A stretch of DNA of 64,000 bases, from contig NZ_CP035319.1 in the NCBI RefSeq assembly GCF_004328705.1, forward strand, positions 1,054,001 through 1,118,000. The letters run 5' to 3'. The translations under genes were made by a program, and so were the position numbers. The notes under the pieces were generated by a model. The model searched no databases, was not told the DNA's origin, and saw only the letters and a program-made list of their open reading frames with translations. Positions within the stretch are counted from its first letter, which is position 1. Each line of letters opens with the position of its first letter. The DNA comes from Rhodococcus sp. ABRD24 (GTDB lineage Bacteria; Actinomycetota; Actinomycetes; Mycobacteriales; Mycobacteriaceae). This document shows, piece by piece, positions 37,116-46,199 of the stretch.

Positions 37116-37976
37116 TCATCGAAGTTGCGCCAGTGCGTCGGTCAGCGCGTCGCGCCACGGACGGAGCGGAGTCAGCCCGGCCGCATCCCACGCACGTGAC
37201 GACAGCACCGAGTATGCGGGCCGGGGCGCGGGCCGGACGAATTCGGCGCTCGTGCACTGCAAGACCCGACCTGGATCGGCGCCGACGCCCTCGAACGTCG
37301 CCCGTGCGAGGTCGAACCACGTCGCGATCCCCGCATTGGTCGCGTGCAGCGTCCTCACACCCCTCCCTCCGGTGACGGCCAGCTCGATCAGTCCGGCAGC
37401 CAAATCGGCCGCATACGTCGGCGAGCCCACCTGGTCGGCGACCACGCTCACCGTGTCGCGTTCCCGCTCGAGCCGCAGCATCGTCGCGACGAAGTCGCTT
37501 CCCGCACCGGTGTAGACCCAAGCAGTGCGGACTATCTGGGCACTCGGCAGCTCGGACCGGACAGCCACCTCACCGGCGAGCTTGGTGCGCCCGTACACGG
37601 ACCGGGGACCGGTGGGTGCGTCCGTCTCGTACGGCGCAGCAGAGTCACCGGCCCGGTCGCCCGCGAAGACATAATCCGTGGAGACGTGGATCAGATGCGC
37701 ACCCAGGTTCGCGCACGCTCGAGCCAGGTTCCGTGGACCGATCTCGTTGACCGCGGTCGCTCTCGCCTCGTCCGACTCTGCGGCGTCGACGGCCGTGTAC
37801 GCGGCGCAGTTGATCACCACCGAATCCGGCTCCACCCACGCATCCACCGCATCACGGTCGGTGATGTCGAGCTCCGCGGACCCGACGCCCGAGACGGGCA
37901 CCGCAACGCCGGGCGCGCAGCGCAGCAGCTGCGTACCCAACTGGCCGTGGGCACCGGTCACCAGAATCCTCTTCAC
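37116..37976 (-). CDS. rmlD: dTDP-4-dehydrorhamnose reductase
   Basis: 286 residues. NADPH-dependent last step of dTDP-L-rhamnose synthesis, supplying WbbL next to it. SDR-type Rossmann loop TGAHGQLG (7-14), STDYVFAG (about 127-134) and the Y-x3-K pair in YGRTKLAGE (about 152-160). First gene of rmlD-wbbL-manC; its stop touches a possible wbbL start. Divergent from the LCP gene across 101 bases. Confidence 0.95.
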   Translation of the reverse strand: MKRILVTGAHGQLGTQLLRCAPGVAVPVSGVGSAELDITDRDAVDAWVEPDSVVINCAAYTAVDAAESDEARATAVNEIGPRNLARACANLGAHLIHVSTDYVFAGDRAGDSAAPYETDAPTGPRSVYGRTKLAGEVAVRSELPSAQIVRTAWVYTGAGSDFVATMLRLERERDTVSVVADQVGSPTYAADLAAGLIELAVTGGRGVRTLHATNAGIATWFDLARATFEGVGADPGRVLQCTSAEFVRPAPRPAYSVLSSRAWDAAGLTPLRPWRDALTDALAQLR

Positions 37977-38077
37977 AGGCCAGAGTCTGGCACGCCGGGG
38001 ATCACTTCCCGAACCGACGGACGAACACCAGTAGCCTTGACCACGGTAGAAGTTCGAACGTCAGGGAGGGGTCACAC

Positions 38078-39595
38078 GTGCCGCAGGAGCCGACCGCACG
38101 GGAGGTGCCGCGACCGACAGCTCCGGTCTCACGCACCCAGATTGCGATCGCAATCGCGGCGGTCCTCGTGCTCGTCGTCACCGGATTCGCCTGGCGCAGT
38201 ATCGACTCGCTGCGATCGAACCTCGCGACTGTCGGAGGCCTCGGTCTCGGCGGCGTCAAGGACGGCGCGGTCGACATCCTGCTGGTCGGCACCGACAGTC
38301 GCACCGACGCCCACGGCAACCCGCTCAGCCAGTCCGAGCTCGACGCACTGCACGCCGGCAACGAGGTCGCGTCCAACACCGACACGATCGTGCTCGTGCG
38401 CGTGCCCACCGATGGCAGCTCCGCCACCGCGATCTCCATCCCCCGCGACGCCTATGTCGACGTACCGGGCATCGGCATGTCGAAGATCAACGCGGCGTAC
38501 GGCGCGACCAAGGAGACCGAGCGCCAGAAGCTGGTCGAGGACGGCGAATCGGACACGAAGGCCGACAAGGAAGCCACCCGAGCCGGCCGCGAGGCGCTGA
38601 TCAAATCGGTTGCAAAGCTCACCGGCATCACCGTCGACCACTATGCAGAAGTCGGCCTGCTCGGGTTCGTCCTCCTCACCGATGCGGTGGGTGGTGTCGA
38701 CGTGTGCCTCAATGCGCCTGTCGACGAACCACTCTCGGGCGCGAAGTTCCCGGCCGGCGAGCAGACCCTCACCGGTGCGAACGCGCTGAGCTTTGTGCGC
38801 CAGCGCCACAACCTGCCCCGCGGCGACCTCGACCGGATCGTCCGCCAGCAGGTGTTCATGGCCTCGCTGGTGCGCCAGGTCCTCAGCGCCAAGACCCTCA
38901 CCAGCCCGGGCAAGCTCAACCAGCTCAGCTCGGCTGTCCAGCGGTCCGTGGTGCTCGACTCCGACTGGGACATCATCGAATTCGCGACCCAGCTGCAGGA
39001 TCTCGCCGGCGGCAAAGTGCAGTTCGAGACCATCCCCGTCGTCGACATCAATGGCATGACCGACTACGGCGAATCGATCGTGCAGGTCGATCCCAAGGCC
39101 GTGCGCAAGTACGTCGCCGGGCTCGTCGGTGCGGAACCGGCGGAGGACGACTCCGAGACCACCACATCCACGACACCGACCGAAATGCCCGACATCGACA
39201 CCTCGACCGTCGCCGTCGACGTCGCCAACGACAGCAACATCAGCGGCCTCGCCTCGAGCGTCGGGACAGCGCTCGAGAACAAGGGCTTCGGACTCGGCGA
39301 TGTCGGCAACAACACCGGCGAATCCGTCACCCGCAGCACCGTGTTCGCGAACGACTCCGACAGCAAGGGCGCACAAGCGGTTTCGGTCACCCTCGGTGGA
39401 CTGCCGATCGAAACCGACTCGTCACTGAAATCGGGAGAGGTCCGGGTTGTCCTCGCCGGCGACTACAAGGGGCCCTCAGGGTCGTCGACGGCATCGGCGT
39501 CCGGCGGCGTCGGGAGCGCAGGAACCTCCCCCACCCCCGTGGAACCCGGCCCCCCCATCGACGCCGGAACAAAGGGTCCACACTGTGTGAACTGA
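38078..39595 (+). CDS. LytR-CpsA-Psr (LCP) family cell-wall ligase
   Basis: 505 residues, start GTG 38078. One N-terminal membrane segment (about 21-40) anchors an extracellular LCP domain (about 65-330): LLVGTDSRTDA, TDTIVLVRVPTD, ISIPRDAYV, VGGVDVCLNAPV and SFVRQRHNLPRGDLDRIVRQ with the conserved arginines. A LytR_C domain follows (about 370-465), then a Ser/Pro/Gly tail. LCP proteins join arabinogalactan to peptidoglycan; the homologue at this position (Rv3267, Lcp1) is essential. Divergent from rmlD-wbbL-manC, which makes the linker sugars. 17-bp tandem repeats begin at its stop. Confidence 0.95.
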   Translation: MPQEPTAREVPRPTAPVSRTQIAIAIAAVLVLVVTGFAWRSIDSLRSNLATVGGLGLGGVKDGAVDILLVGTDSRTDAHGNPLSQSELDALHAGNEVASNTDTIVLVRVPTDGSSATAISIPRDAYVDVPGIGMSKINAAYGATKETERQKLVEDGESDTKADKEATRAGREALIKSVAKLTGITVDHYAEVGLLGFVLLTDAVGGVDVCLNAPVDEPLSGAKFPAGEQTLTGANALSFVRQRHNLPRGDLDRIVRQQVFMASLVRQVLSAKTLTSPGKLNQLSSAVQRSVVLDSDWDIIEFATQLQDLAGGKVQFETIPVVDINGMTDYGESIVQVDPKAVRKYVAGLVGAEPAEDDSETTTSTTPTEMPDIDTSTVAVDVANDSNISGLASSVGTALENKGFGLGDVGNNTGESVTRSTVFANDSDSKGAQAVSVTLGGLPIETDSSLKSGEVRVVLAGDYKGPSGSSTASASGGVGSAGTSPTPVEPGPPIDAGTKGPHCVN

Positions 39596-39651
39596 GGGAC
39601 TGCGTCACCTGAGGGACTGTGTGAACTGAGGGACTGCATCAACTGAGCTGC
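39590..39651. repeat. 17-bp tandem repeat, about 3.6 copies
   Basis: Three consecutive 17-base units, 39590-39606, 39607-39623 and 39624-39640, share AACTGAGGGACTG with changes in the last four bases, and a fourth broken unit (AACTGAGCTGC) follows. The stretch CACTGTGTG just before the first unit also resembles the repeat end. The LCP stop codon TGA lies in the first unit. Confidence 0.85.
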
Positions 39652-39693
39652 CAATCGAGCGCCCGTGCTCGTGTCGACCGATCGGAATCACCC

Positions 39694-40398
39694 GTGACCA
39701 ACCTGACCACCGCGATCCTGGATCCCATCCTGGCGGCCGACCCGGCCGGTCCGCGGATCACCTACTACGACGACGCTACCGGCGAACGAGTAGAGCTCTC
39801 AGCCCTGACTCTCGCGAACTGGGCGGCCAAGACCGCGAACCTGTTGTGTGACGAGTTCGCGCTGATCCCCGGCGCCCGCGTCGCGGTTCTGCTGCCGGCG
39901 CACTGGCAGACCGCCGCGGTGCTGCTGGGCGCGTGGTGGGCAGGGCTCGAGGTAACCCTCGACGCCGATCCCGGCGCCGACGCCGCGCTGGTGACCCTCG
40001 ATCGCCTCGACGACGTCGCCGAGATCCCCGAGGTCGCGGTTCTCTCACTCGACGCCTTCGGCCGCCCGGTACCGGATCTTCCGGTCGGCGTGACCGACTA
40101 CGCGACCGCGGTACGCGTGCATGGTGACCAGTTCCGCGCTGCTGCATCCGGACCGGCTGCGCTCGACGGCCGCGGCGTCGACGAGGTGCTGACCGCCGCA
40201 CGCGCTGCCGCTGCCGAGCAGAACCTCACCGCCACCGACCGCGTCCTGTCGGTCCAGCCCTGGGACACCGACGCCGAGCTCATCGCCGGCCTGATCGCGG
40301 TGTTCGCTGCCGGCGCCTCTCTGGTGCAGGTAGCGAACCCGGACGACGCGGCAGTGGCCCGCCGCGTCGAATCGGAAAAGGTCACCACCCGGCTGTGA
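39694..40398 (+). CDS. TIGR03089 family protein (Rv3268-like)
   Basis: 234 residues, start GTG 39694. The N-terminal 100 residues resemble the front of acyl-CoA synthetase/AMP-binding enzymes (RITYYDDATGERVELSALTL, GARVAVLLPAHWQTAAVLLG), but the ATP-binding signature and the C-terminal domain are absent. This is a short family confined to actinobacteria, always next to the LCP gene. Function unknown. Followed by a strong terminator. Confidence 0.85.
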   Translation: MTNLTTAILDPILAADPAGPRITYYDDATGERVELSALTLANWAAKTANLLCDEFALIPGARVAVLLPAHWQTAAVLLGAWWAGLEVTLDADPGADAALVTLDRLDDVAEIPEVAVLSLDAFGRPVPDLPVGVTDYATAVRVHGDQFRAAASGPAALDGRGVDEVLTAARAAAAEQNLTATDRVLSVQPWDTDAELIAGLIAVFAAGASLVQVANPDDAAVARRVESEKVTTRL

Positions 40399-40403
40399 CG
40401 ACC

Positions 40404-40437
40404 GGCGGGATCCGGCCGCGCTCGGCCCGATCCCGCC
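40404..40437. terminator. Bidirectional terminator hairpin
   Basis: GGCGGGATC (40404-40412) pairs with GATCCCGCC (40429-40437); after a C-C mismatch the stem continues with GGCCG/CGGCC around a 4-base loop. Lies between convergent genes ending at 40398 and 40444. Confidence 0.85.
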
Positions 40438-40443
40438 TGGCAC

Positions 40444-42900
40444 TCATCCCGCGAGTGCCGCCACCGGAGCCGTGCGCGCCGCCCGGCGCGCCGGCAGCAG
40501 CGCCGCCACGACCCCGGCCAGTCCGCCGCCGAGCGTGATCAGCACCAGCGCCAACCACGGCAGCGTGCTCAGAACCAGGTCGTCGAACCCGAACAATGAC
40601 GCCGAACCGGTGATGCCGAACGCCAGGCCGAGCGCGACGCCCAGCGCCGACGCCACCCCCGCAATCAGCACCGCCTCCCACAACAACAGTGAGCGCAGCC
40701 CCGACCGGGCCAGCCCCAGCGCACGCAGCAGCCCCGACTCGCGGCGGCGTTCGAGCACCGACAGCGCCATCGTGTTGCCGACGCCGATCAGGGCGATCAC
40801 TACCGCCACCGACAGCAGCCCGGCGACGATCAGCAACAACGTGTCCAGGACGGTGTCGAGAGTCGAGCGCATGGCCAGCGAGCCACCCACATCGCTGCCC
40901 GGTGCCACCTGCTCGGCGGCCGAGGTGATCTCGTCCTGTACCGCCCGGCGGTCGTCGTCGCTGAGCCGGTCCGCGAGCCGGATCCACATCTGATCGGTCT
41001 TCACCTGCGACGACAGTGCCGCCAGCGCGCGCTCGTCGGTGAGTGCCGGTGCGCCGTCCACCCCGGATCCGACGGTGAGCTCCCCCCGTCCCGCGTTGCC
41101 GGTCACCGCGATCGTCCCGCCCGCCGCGAGCCCGAGGGCGCGGAGCTCGTCCGGCGGCAACAGCAGCTGCCACGAGCCTGGCAGATCGACATCCGTCCGC
41201 AGGGTGGCCCGCACGGCCGCGACATCGACGCCTGTCACCGAGAGCATTCGCCCATCGGCAAGCGCCAGATCAGCCGTCCCGAGCGCACTCACCGCGTCCA
41301 CCCCGTCGAGCCCCCGGACCCGGTCCGCCAACTCGATCGGCAACCCGGCCGATCCCGGCGAACCGATGGTCACGTCCACCGGGAACTGGTCGTCGAACTT
41401 CCCGGGCGCGCTGGCCTTCGTCACCGCAATCCCGACCACCAGTGTGCTGGTGAGTGTGACGCCGATCAGCAGGGCGGTCGCGGTCGCCGCAGTACGCCGC
41501 GGATTGCGACCCGCGTTGCCCGCCGCGAGCAGGCCCACCGGCCCGCCGAATCGCCCCAGCACGGCACCCACCCGGGCGATCCCCGCCGGAACTATTCGCT
41601 GACTCAACAACACCACCGCGACGAAGGTGACCAGGCCGCCGGCACACGCGACGAGGACCTGCGTCATCACCACGCCGGCGCCGAGAACGCCGATCCCAAC
41701 GATCAGCGCCACTGTGCCGACGAGCCGGCGGGTCCGCGAAACCAGAACCGTCTCCGGCGTGGATTCCAGTGGCGCCAGCGCTGCCAGGGGCGAGACGCGC
41801 GTCGCCGCGCGACCGGGCGCCGACGCCGCGGTCAGCGTCATCACGACGCCGACGACGAGGCCCACGATCACCGTCACCGGTGTGACGCTCAACGTGCGCA
41901 ACGGAATCGGGACATCAGCAGCCACCGCGATCCGGCTCACCAGCCACGCCAACGCGATTCCGGAGCCGACGCCCAGCACCGACGCCACCGCGCCGACCCC
42001 GGCCGCCTCGGCGCGCACACTGCGGCGAACCTGTGCAGCCGTGGCGCCGACACAACGCAGCAGGGCCAGCTCCTGGGTCCGGGCGGCGAGCAGTACCGCG
42101 AATGTGTTCGAGATGACGAGCGCCGCCACGACCACCGCGATCGCACCGAACGCCAGCAGCACACTCGCCAGAATGTCGGATTCGCCGAGGAACTGCTGCG
42201 ACGCCAGTTCGGCCTGCCGAGCGCCGGTTTCCGCGGTCGCGCCTTCAGGCAGCACCGCCCGGACTCGCTCGACCAACTGCTCCGGGGACACCGACCCGTC
42301 ACCTGCAATCCTCAGCTCGCGCAGCCCCTCACCGGACGTCCACTCGTCCAGCTGGGCCGAGGTCGCGAACACGGTGGTTCCGTTGGCCTGCTGCGCCGAA
42401 CCCGCGAGGTCGATCTCGCCGACCACCTTCACCCTGTCGGTGATCTGGCTGTCCGTACGCTGTGCCACGACCGTCAGCTCGGATCCGATCGGCATCCCCG
42501 AATCTGCAGCCACCGCAACCTCTCCCGGTCCCGCAGGAAGCCGCCCGTCCGCGAGCTTCTGCCAGCGCAGACCCGCATCCTGCGACAGCGAAACCGCCGA
42601 ACCGTACGACGCGCCCGCGCCGTCGCGACGAATCTTCACCGAGGTCGACACGTCCTCCGTCACCGCGCGCACTCCCGGCACCGCGCCGACCGCGGCCACA
42701 GCCGCCGAGCTACCGCCGCCGGTCACCGCGACGTCCGTCGCCGCATACTGTCCGGCCAGCGAATCCGTGACGCTGGCCTTGAGCGTCGAGTTGAGTGTCA
42801 GCGTCGCCACGATGAACGCGACGGCGATGACGACCGCCAGCATGGACGCGAGATAGCGTCCGGCGTGAACACGCATCTGCGCCCAGGCCAGGCCGCGCAT
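40444..42900 (-). CDS. ABC transporter permease, FtsX/MacB type
   Basis: 818 residues. Membrane helix near 15-40, a large extracellular region, two FtsX domains (about 245-370 and 690-810), with three helices between about 370 and 480: the layout of long FtsX-like permeases. Motifs include LALLRCVGATAAQVRRSVRAEA and SVLERRRESGLLRALGLARSG. Such exporters move lipids or peptides or defend against cell-wall-active compounds. The start shares one base with the stop of the ATPase gene (TGATG). Confidence 0.93.
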   Translation of the reverse strand: MRGLAWAQMRVHAGRYLASMLAVVIAVAFIVATLTLNSTLKASVTDSLAGQYAATDVAVTGGGSSAAVAAVGAVPGVRAVTEDVSTSVKIRRDGAGASYGSAVSLSQDAGLRWQKLADGRLPAGPGEVAVAADSGMPIGSELTVVAQRTDSQITDRVKVVGEIDLAGSAQQANGTTVFATSAQLDEWTSGEGLRELRIAGDGSVSPEQLVERVRAVLPEGATAETGARQAELASQQFLGESDILASVLLAFGAIAVVVAALVISNTFAVLLAARTQELALLRCVGATAAQVRRSVRAEAAGVGAVASVLGVGSGIALAWLVSRIAVAADVPIPLRTLSVTPVTVIVGLVVGVVMTLTAASAPGRAATRVSPLAALAPLESTPETVLVSRTRRLVGTVALIVGIGVLGAGVVMTQVLVACAGGLVTFVAVVLLSQRIVPAGIARVGAVLGRFGGPVGLLAAGNAGRNPRRTAATATALLIGVTLTSTLVVGIAVTKASAPGKFDDQFPVDVTIGSPGSAGLPIELADRVRGLDGVDAVSALGTADLALADGRMLSVTGVDVAAVRATLRTDVDLPGSWQLLLPPDELRALGLAAGGTIAVTGNAGRGELTVGSGVDGAPALTDERALAALSSQVKTDQMWIRLADRLSDDDRRAVQDEITSAAEQVAPGSDVGGSLAMRSTLDTVLDTLLLIVAGLLSVAVVIALIGVGNTMALSVLERRRESGLLRALGLARSGLRSLLLWEAVLIAGVASALGVALGLAFGITGSASLFGFDDLVLSTLPWLALVLITLGGGLAGVVAALLPARRAARTAPVAALAG

Positions 42901-43652
42901 CAGCGTGCCCCGCTCAGGTCGTCGGCGCCGAGCGCGCGCATCGTCTCGATCACCGAATCCGTTGTGGGTCGATCGATCTCGCCCGCGATCCGGCCGTCAG
43001 CGATCAGTACCACGCGATCGGCGTACGACGCCGCCACCGGATCGTGGGTCACCATCACCACGGTCTGCCCCGTCTCGCGGACACTCGAGCGCAGCAAGTC
43101 CAGCACCTCCGCGCCGGTCCGCGAGTCGAGGTTACCGGTGGGCTCGTCCGCGAAGACGACATCGGGCTGCGACAGCAGGGCGCGCGCCACCGCGACGCGC
43201 TGCTGCTGACCGCCCGACAGCTCGTGCGGCCGGTGTTCGAGCCGGTCGGACAGCCCGAGCCGGCGCACCACCTCGTCCCGCCAACCACGCTCGGGAACCC
43301 GGCCCGCGAGCCGCATCGGCAGCAGCATGTTCTCCTCGGCCGAGAGCACCGGCAACAGGTTGAATGCCTGGAACACGAAACCGATTCGCTCCCGACGCAA
43401 CTCGGTGAGCGCCCGGTCACCCAGCGCGGTGATCTCGGTGCCGGAGAGGTGCACAGTCCCCGATGTCGCCATGTCCAGCCCGGCGAGGCAGTGCATGAGC
43501 GTCGACTTACCCGAACCGGACGGGCCCATGATCGCGGTGAATGCCCCGCGGGAGAAGTCCACGTCGACGCCGTCCAGCGCCCGCACTGCGGTGTCGCCTG
43601 CGCCGTAAATCTTGGTCAGCCCGCGGGCCCGCACCATCTGCTCAGTTGTCAT
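42900..43652 (-). CDS. ABC transporter ATP-binding protein (LolD/MacB type)
   Basis: 250 residues. Walker A GPSGSGKST (about 41-49), Q-loop VFQAFNLLPVLS, signature LSGGQQQRVAVARAL, Walker B DVVFADEPTGNLDSRTG and switch His in VTHDPVAASYADR. The Q-loop and GNLDS are typical of MacB/LolD ATPases that work with FtsX-type permeases, here the gene directly downstream. The upstream 124-base gap contains an 18-base palindrome, and a two-component system lies beyond, so control by it is likely. Confidence 0.94.
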   Translation of the reverse strand: MTTEQMVRARGLTKIYGAGDTAVRALDGVDVDFSRGAFTAIMGPSGSGKSTLMHCLAGLDMATSGTVHLSGTEITALGDRALTELRRERIGFVFQAFNLLPVLSAEENMLLPMRLAGRVPERGWRDEVVRRLGLSDRLEHRPHELSGGQQQRVAVARALLSQPDVVFADEPTGNLDSRTGAEVLDLLRSSVRETGQTVVMVTHDPVAASYADRVVLIADGRIAGEIDRPTTDSVIETMRALGADDLSGAR

Positions 43653-43720
43653 GCCCCGACGTTATTGCCGGTCCGGGTCCTGCCACATCGGAGCGGGGGG
43701 CGATCTACGGTCGGTCCGGC

Positions 43721-43738
43721 GTCATACCCCGGTAGGAC
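43721..43738 (-). promoter_or_regulatory. 18-base palindrome upstream of the ABC transporter genes
   Basis: GTCATACCCCGGTAGGAC is symmetrical at seven of nine pairs (GTC-TACC arms on the reverse strand). It lies 68 bases before the ATPase start, between it and the response regulator gene. A candidate binding site for the NarL-type regulator encoded next door. Confidence 0.5.
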
Positions 43739-43776
43739 CCGGCATCAGCCTCGGCGGCGACTGCGTCCGAGGGGAG

Positions 43777-44466
43777 TCAGCCGGAGCCGAGCAGGTCTTG
43801 CGGACGCACGAGGCCGATCTGGAAGGCGAACACCACCGCCTGCACCCGATCGCGGGATCCGGTCTTCGAAAGCACCCGGCCCACATGGGTTTTCACCGTC
43901 GCTTCGGATACGACGAGCTTCGCGGCGATCTCGGAATTGGACAACCCGTGCGCCATCGCCTCGAGCACCTCGACCTCACGGGGAGTGAGTTCCTCCGGCA
44001 ATGTCGGCGGCGTCGATCGACTGAGCAGCGGCCCGACATGTTGCAGCAGCTTCCGAGTGGAACGGGCCTCGATCACCGCGTCGCCACTGTGCACGGTACG
44101 GATCGCATCGAGCAACTGTTCCGGTGGCACGTCCTTGAGGAGGAACCCGCTCGCGCCCGCGCTGATCGCGGACATGACGTACTCGTCGTTCTCGAACGTG
44201 GTGAGCACCACCACCTTCGGCGAATCCGGATGGGCCGTGAGCCGGCGCGTGGCCTCGATACCGTCGAGGTGGGGCATCTGCACATCCATCAGGACGACAT
44301 CCGCGCCGGTCGCGGCGAGCTCCCGTAGCCCCTGCTCACCGTCGGAAGCCTCCACCACAACGGTGAGGTCGGGCTGCGAATCGATCACCATCCGGAACCC
44401 TGCACGAACGAGCTGTTGGTCATCGACGAGGGCGACTCGGATCGGCGCTACGGCAGTTTCGTCCAT
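43777..44466 (-). CDS. Response regulator, NarL/LuxR type
   Basis: 229 residues from ATG 44466; an in-frame start at 44490 would overlap the kinase gene. Receiver with phospho-acceptor Asp61 in LMDVQMPHLDG and Lys in FLLKDVPPEQL; C-terminal LuxR HTH (about 163-220; LTPREVEVLEAMAHGLSNSE). Partner of the kinase immediately upstream (10-base gap). Probable target is the ABC transporter operon just downstream. Confidence 0.92.
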   Translation of the reverse strand: MDETAVAPIRVALVDDQQLVRAGFRMVIDSQPDLTVVVEASDGEQGLRELAATGADVVLMDVQMPHLDGIEATRRLTAHPDSPKVVVLTTFENDEYVMSAISAGASGFLLKDVPPEQLLDAIRTVHSGDAVIEARSTRKLLQHVGPLLSRSTPPTLPEELTPREVEVLEAMAHGLSNSEIAAKLVVSEATVKTHVGRVLSKTGSRDRVQAVVFAFQIGLVRPQDLLGSG

Positions 44467-44476
44467 GCCTGCCAGC

Positions 44477-45658
44477 CTAGGTCGTCGCATACGGGAGGAG
44501 CCCGTGCACGCGATAGCCGCCGCCGACGACAGGCCCCGCGGTGAGGGTTCCGCCGTGCAGCTTGGCCCGCTCGGTCATGCCGATCACGCCCTGACCTCCC
44601 GGCGTCCCCTCGATGAGCGCAGCCGCCCGGCCACGCCCGTCGTCGGTGACGACCAGCTCCACCCCGACGGTGCCCCAGTTCACCTCGACAACGGCCTTCG
44701 CGTGCGGACCGGCATGCTTGAGCACATTCGTCAACGACTCCTGGACGATCCGGTATGCGGTCAGGCCCGCGCCTGCCGACAGCGCACGAGGGTCGCCGGT
44801 GACTCGCAACTCGACGTCGAGGCCGCCGCGATGCAACTCCGACACCAGACCCTCGATGTCCGCGGCACCGGGCATGGACGAAAAGTCACGCGGGCGATCC
44901 TCACGCAGCACCGACAGCAGCGCCCGCATGTCCTGCAAGGCCTGGCGCCCGGTGGAGGAGATGGTCTCGAGCGCGGCGACCGCGGCAGCGGGATCCTGTG
45001 CGGCGCTGTAACGTCCGCCGTCGGCCTGCGCGATGACGACGGTCAGCGAGTGGGCGACGATATCGTGCATCTCACGGGCGATGCGGGTTCGCTCACCGAT
45101 CGCGGCCAGTTCCGCTTCTTGTGCACGCTCGAGTTCCAGCAACCGGGCCCGCTCGACCACACCCTCGAATTCCTGCAGGCGCACCCGTCGTAGATCGCCG
45201 AACGCCCACACCGCGAGGACGAACACGACGAGGAACGTCGAGGTGGCCAGAGTCTCTTCCCAGCCGCGCCCCTCGTACGCAAAATACTCGAGTCCGGCCG
45301 CCGTGGCACCCAGGATCGCGATCACCAGCGCCGTGTAGCTGCTCCACCGCGGTGTGTAGGCCGCGAACGCGTAGAGGGCGATCGGCACCGCGATCACACT
45401 CGGCAGCAGCGTCCCCGGAACCAGCAGGAGGTGCGCGAACGCGAAGGCCGCGATCACGAAGCCGGAGACGACGGTCCGCGACCGGCGCCACGCGAGCGGC
45501 ACCGTCATACCGAGCGAGACGATCACCGCCGCCGCATCGCCGTCGACCGCCCCTGCCAGACAGAACAGCGACAGGAACACCGCCACCACGCGGTCGATTC
45601 CGACCGCGTGGGCGGCGCTCCAGCGATACCAGCGCTCACTCAGGGGGAATCGGGCCAT
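44477..45658 (-). CDS. Sensor histidine kinase, HisKA_3 (NarX/DesK-like) type
   Basis: 393 residues from ATG 45658; a GTG at 45679 in frame would add seven. Four to six membrane helices in the first 155 residues without a long external loop, then a short coiled coil (about 165-190) and the phospho-acceptor box RTRIAREMHDIVAHSL with His198; HATPase motifs VLKHAGPHAKA, DDGRGRAA, GGQGVIGM follow. Intramembrane-sensing kinases of this build, paired with FtsX-type ABC exporters, often answer cell-envelope stress. It begins 32 bases after the purE stop. Confidence 0.9.
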   Translation of the reverse strand: MARFPLSERWYRWSAAHAVGIDRVVAVFLSLFCLAGAVDGDAAAVIVSLGMTVPLAWRRSRTVVSGFVIAAFAFAHLLLVPGTLLPSVIAVPIALYAFAAYTPRWSSYTALVIAILGATAAGLEYFAYEGRGWEETLATSTFLVVFVLAVWAFGDLRRVRLQEFEGVVERARLLELERAQEAELAAIGERTRIAREMHDIVAHSLTVVIAQADGGRYSAAQDPAAAVAALETISSTGRQALQDMRALLSVLREDRPRDFSSMPGAADIEGLVSELHRGGLDVELRVTGDPRALSAGAGLTAYRIVQESLTNVLKHAGPHAKAVVEVNWGTVGVELVVTDDGRGRAAALIEGTPGGQGVIGMTERAKLHGGTLTAGPVVGGGYRVHGLLPYATT

Positions 45659-45689
45659 ACCGTTCAGCGTAGGACCCACCCCGAACTGC

Positions 45690-46199
45690 TCAGCCGAGCA
45701 GCTTCACACGCAGGGCCTCGTCCTTCTCCAGGACCATCTTCTCGAGACCGGCCTGGAAGTCGGCCATCCGCTGCTGCAGGGACGGATCCGACGCGCCGAG
45801 GATGCGCGCGGCCAGCAGACCTGCGTTGCGGGCGCCGCCGATCGACACGGTCGCGACGGGGACACCCGCGGGCATCTGCACGATCGAGAGCAGTGAGTCC
45901 ATGCCGTCGAGGTACTTGAGCGGAACCGGCACACCGATCACCGGCAGCGGCGTCGCCGACGCGACCATGCCCGGCAGGTGCGCGGCACCGCCGGCACCCG
46001 CGATGATGACCTTGAGTCCCCGAGCTGCCGCGTCACGCGCGTAGTCGAGCATGCGCTGCGGCGTGCGGTGCGCCGACACGACACCCACCTCGAAGCGGAT
46101 TCCGAACTCGGCGAGCGCCTCGGCGGCGGCCTCCATCGTCGGCCAGTCCGAGTCGCTGCCCATGATCAGCCCGACAGCAGGCCCGTTCGAATCAGTCAT
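45690..46199 (-). CDS. purE: N5-carboxyaminoimidazole ribonucleotide mutase
   Basis: 169 residues. Purine pathway: converts N5-CAIR, made by PurK, to CAIR. The phosphate-binding [16 protein letters not shown] (about 14-29), [10 protein letters not shown] with the catalytic His, and [12 protein letters not shown] are class I PurE motifs. Overlaps purK by 4 bases. Confidence 0.97.
   Translation of the reverse strand: MTDSNGPAVGLIMGSDSDWPTMEAAAEALAEFGIRFEVGVVSAHRTPQRMLDYARDAAARGLKVIIAGAGGAAHLPGMVASATPLPVIGVPVPLKYLDGMDSLLSIVQMPAGVPVATVSIGGARNAGLLAARILGASDPSLQQRMADFQAGLEKMVLEKDEALRVKLLG

Noticed and set aside
39590..39651. CRISPR array
   Set aside because: Units are 17 bases with no spacers between them; they are tandem repeats.
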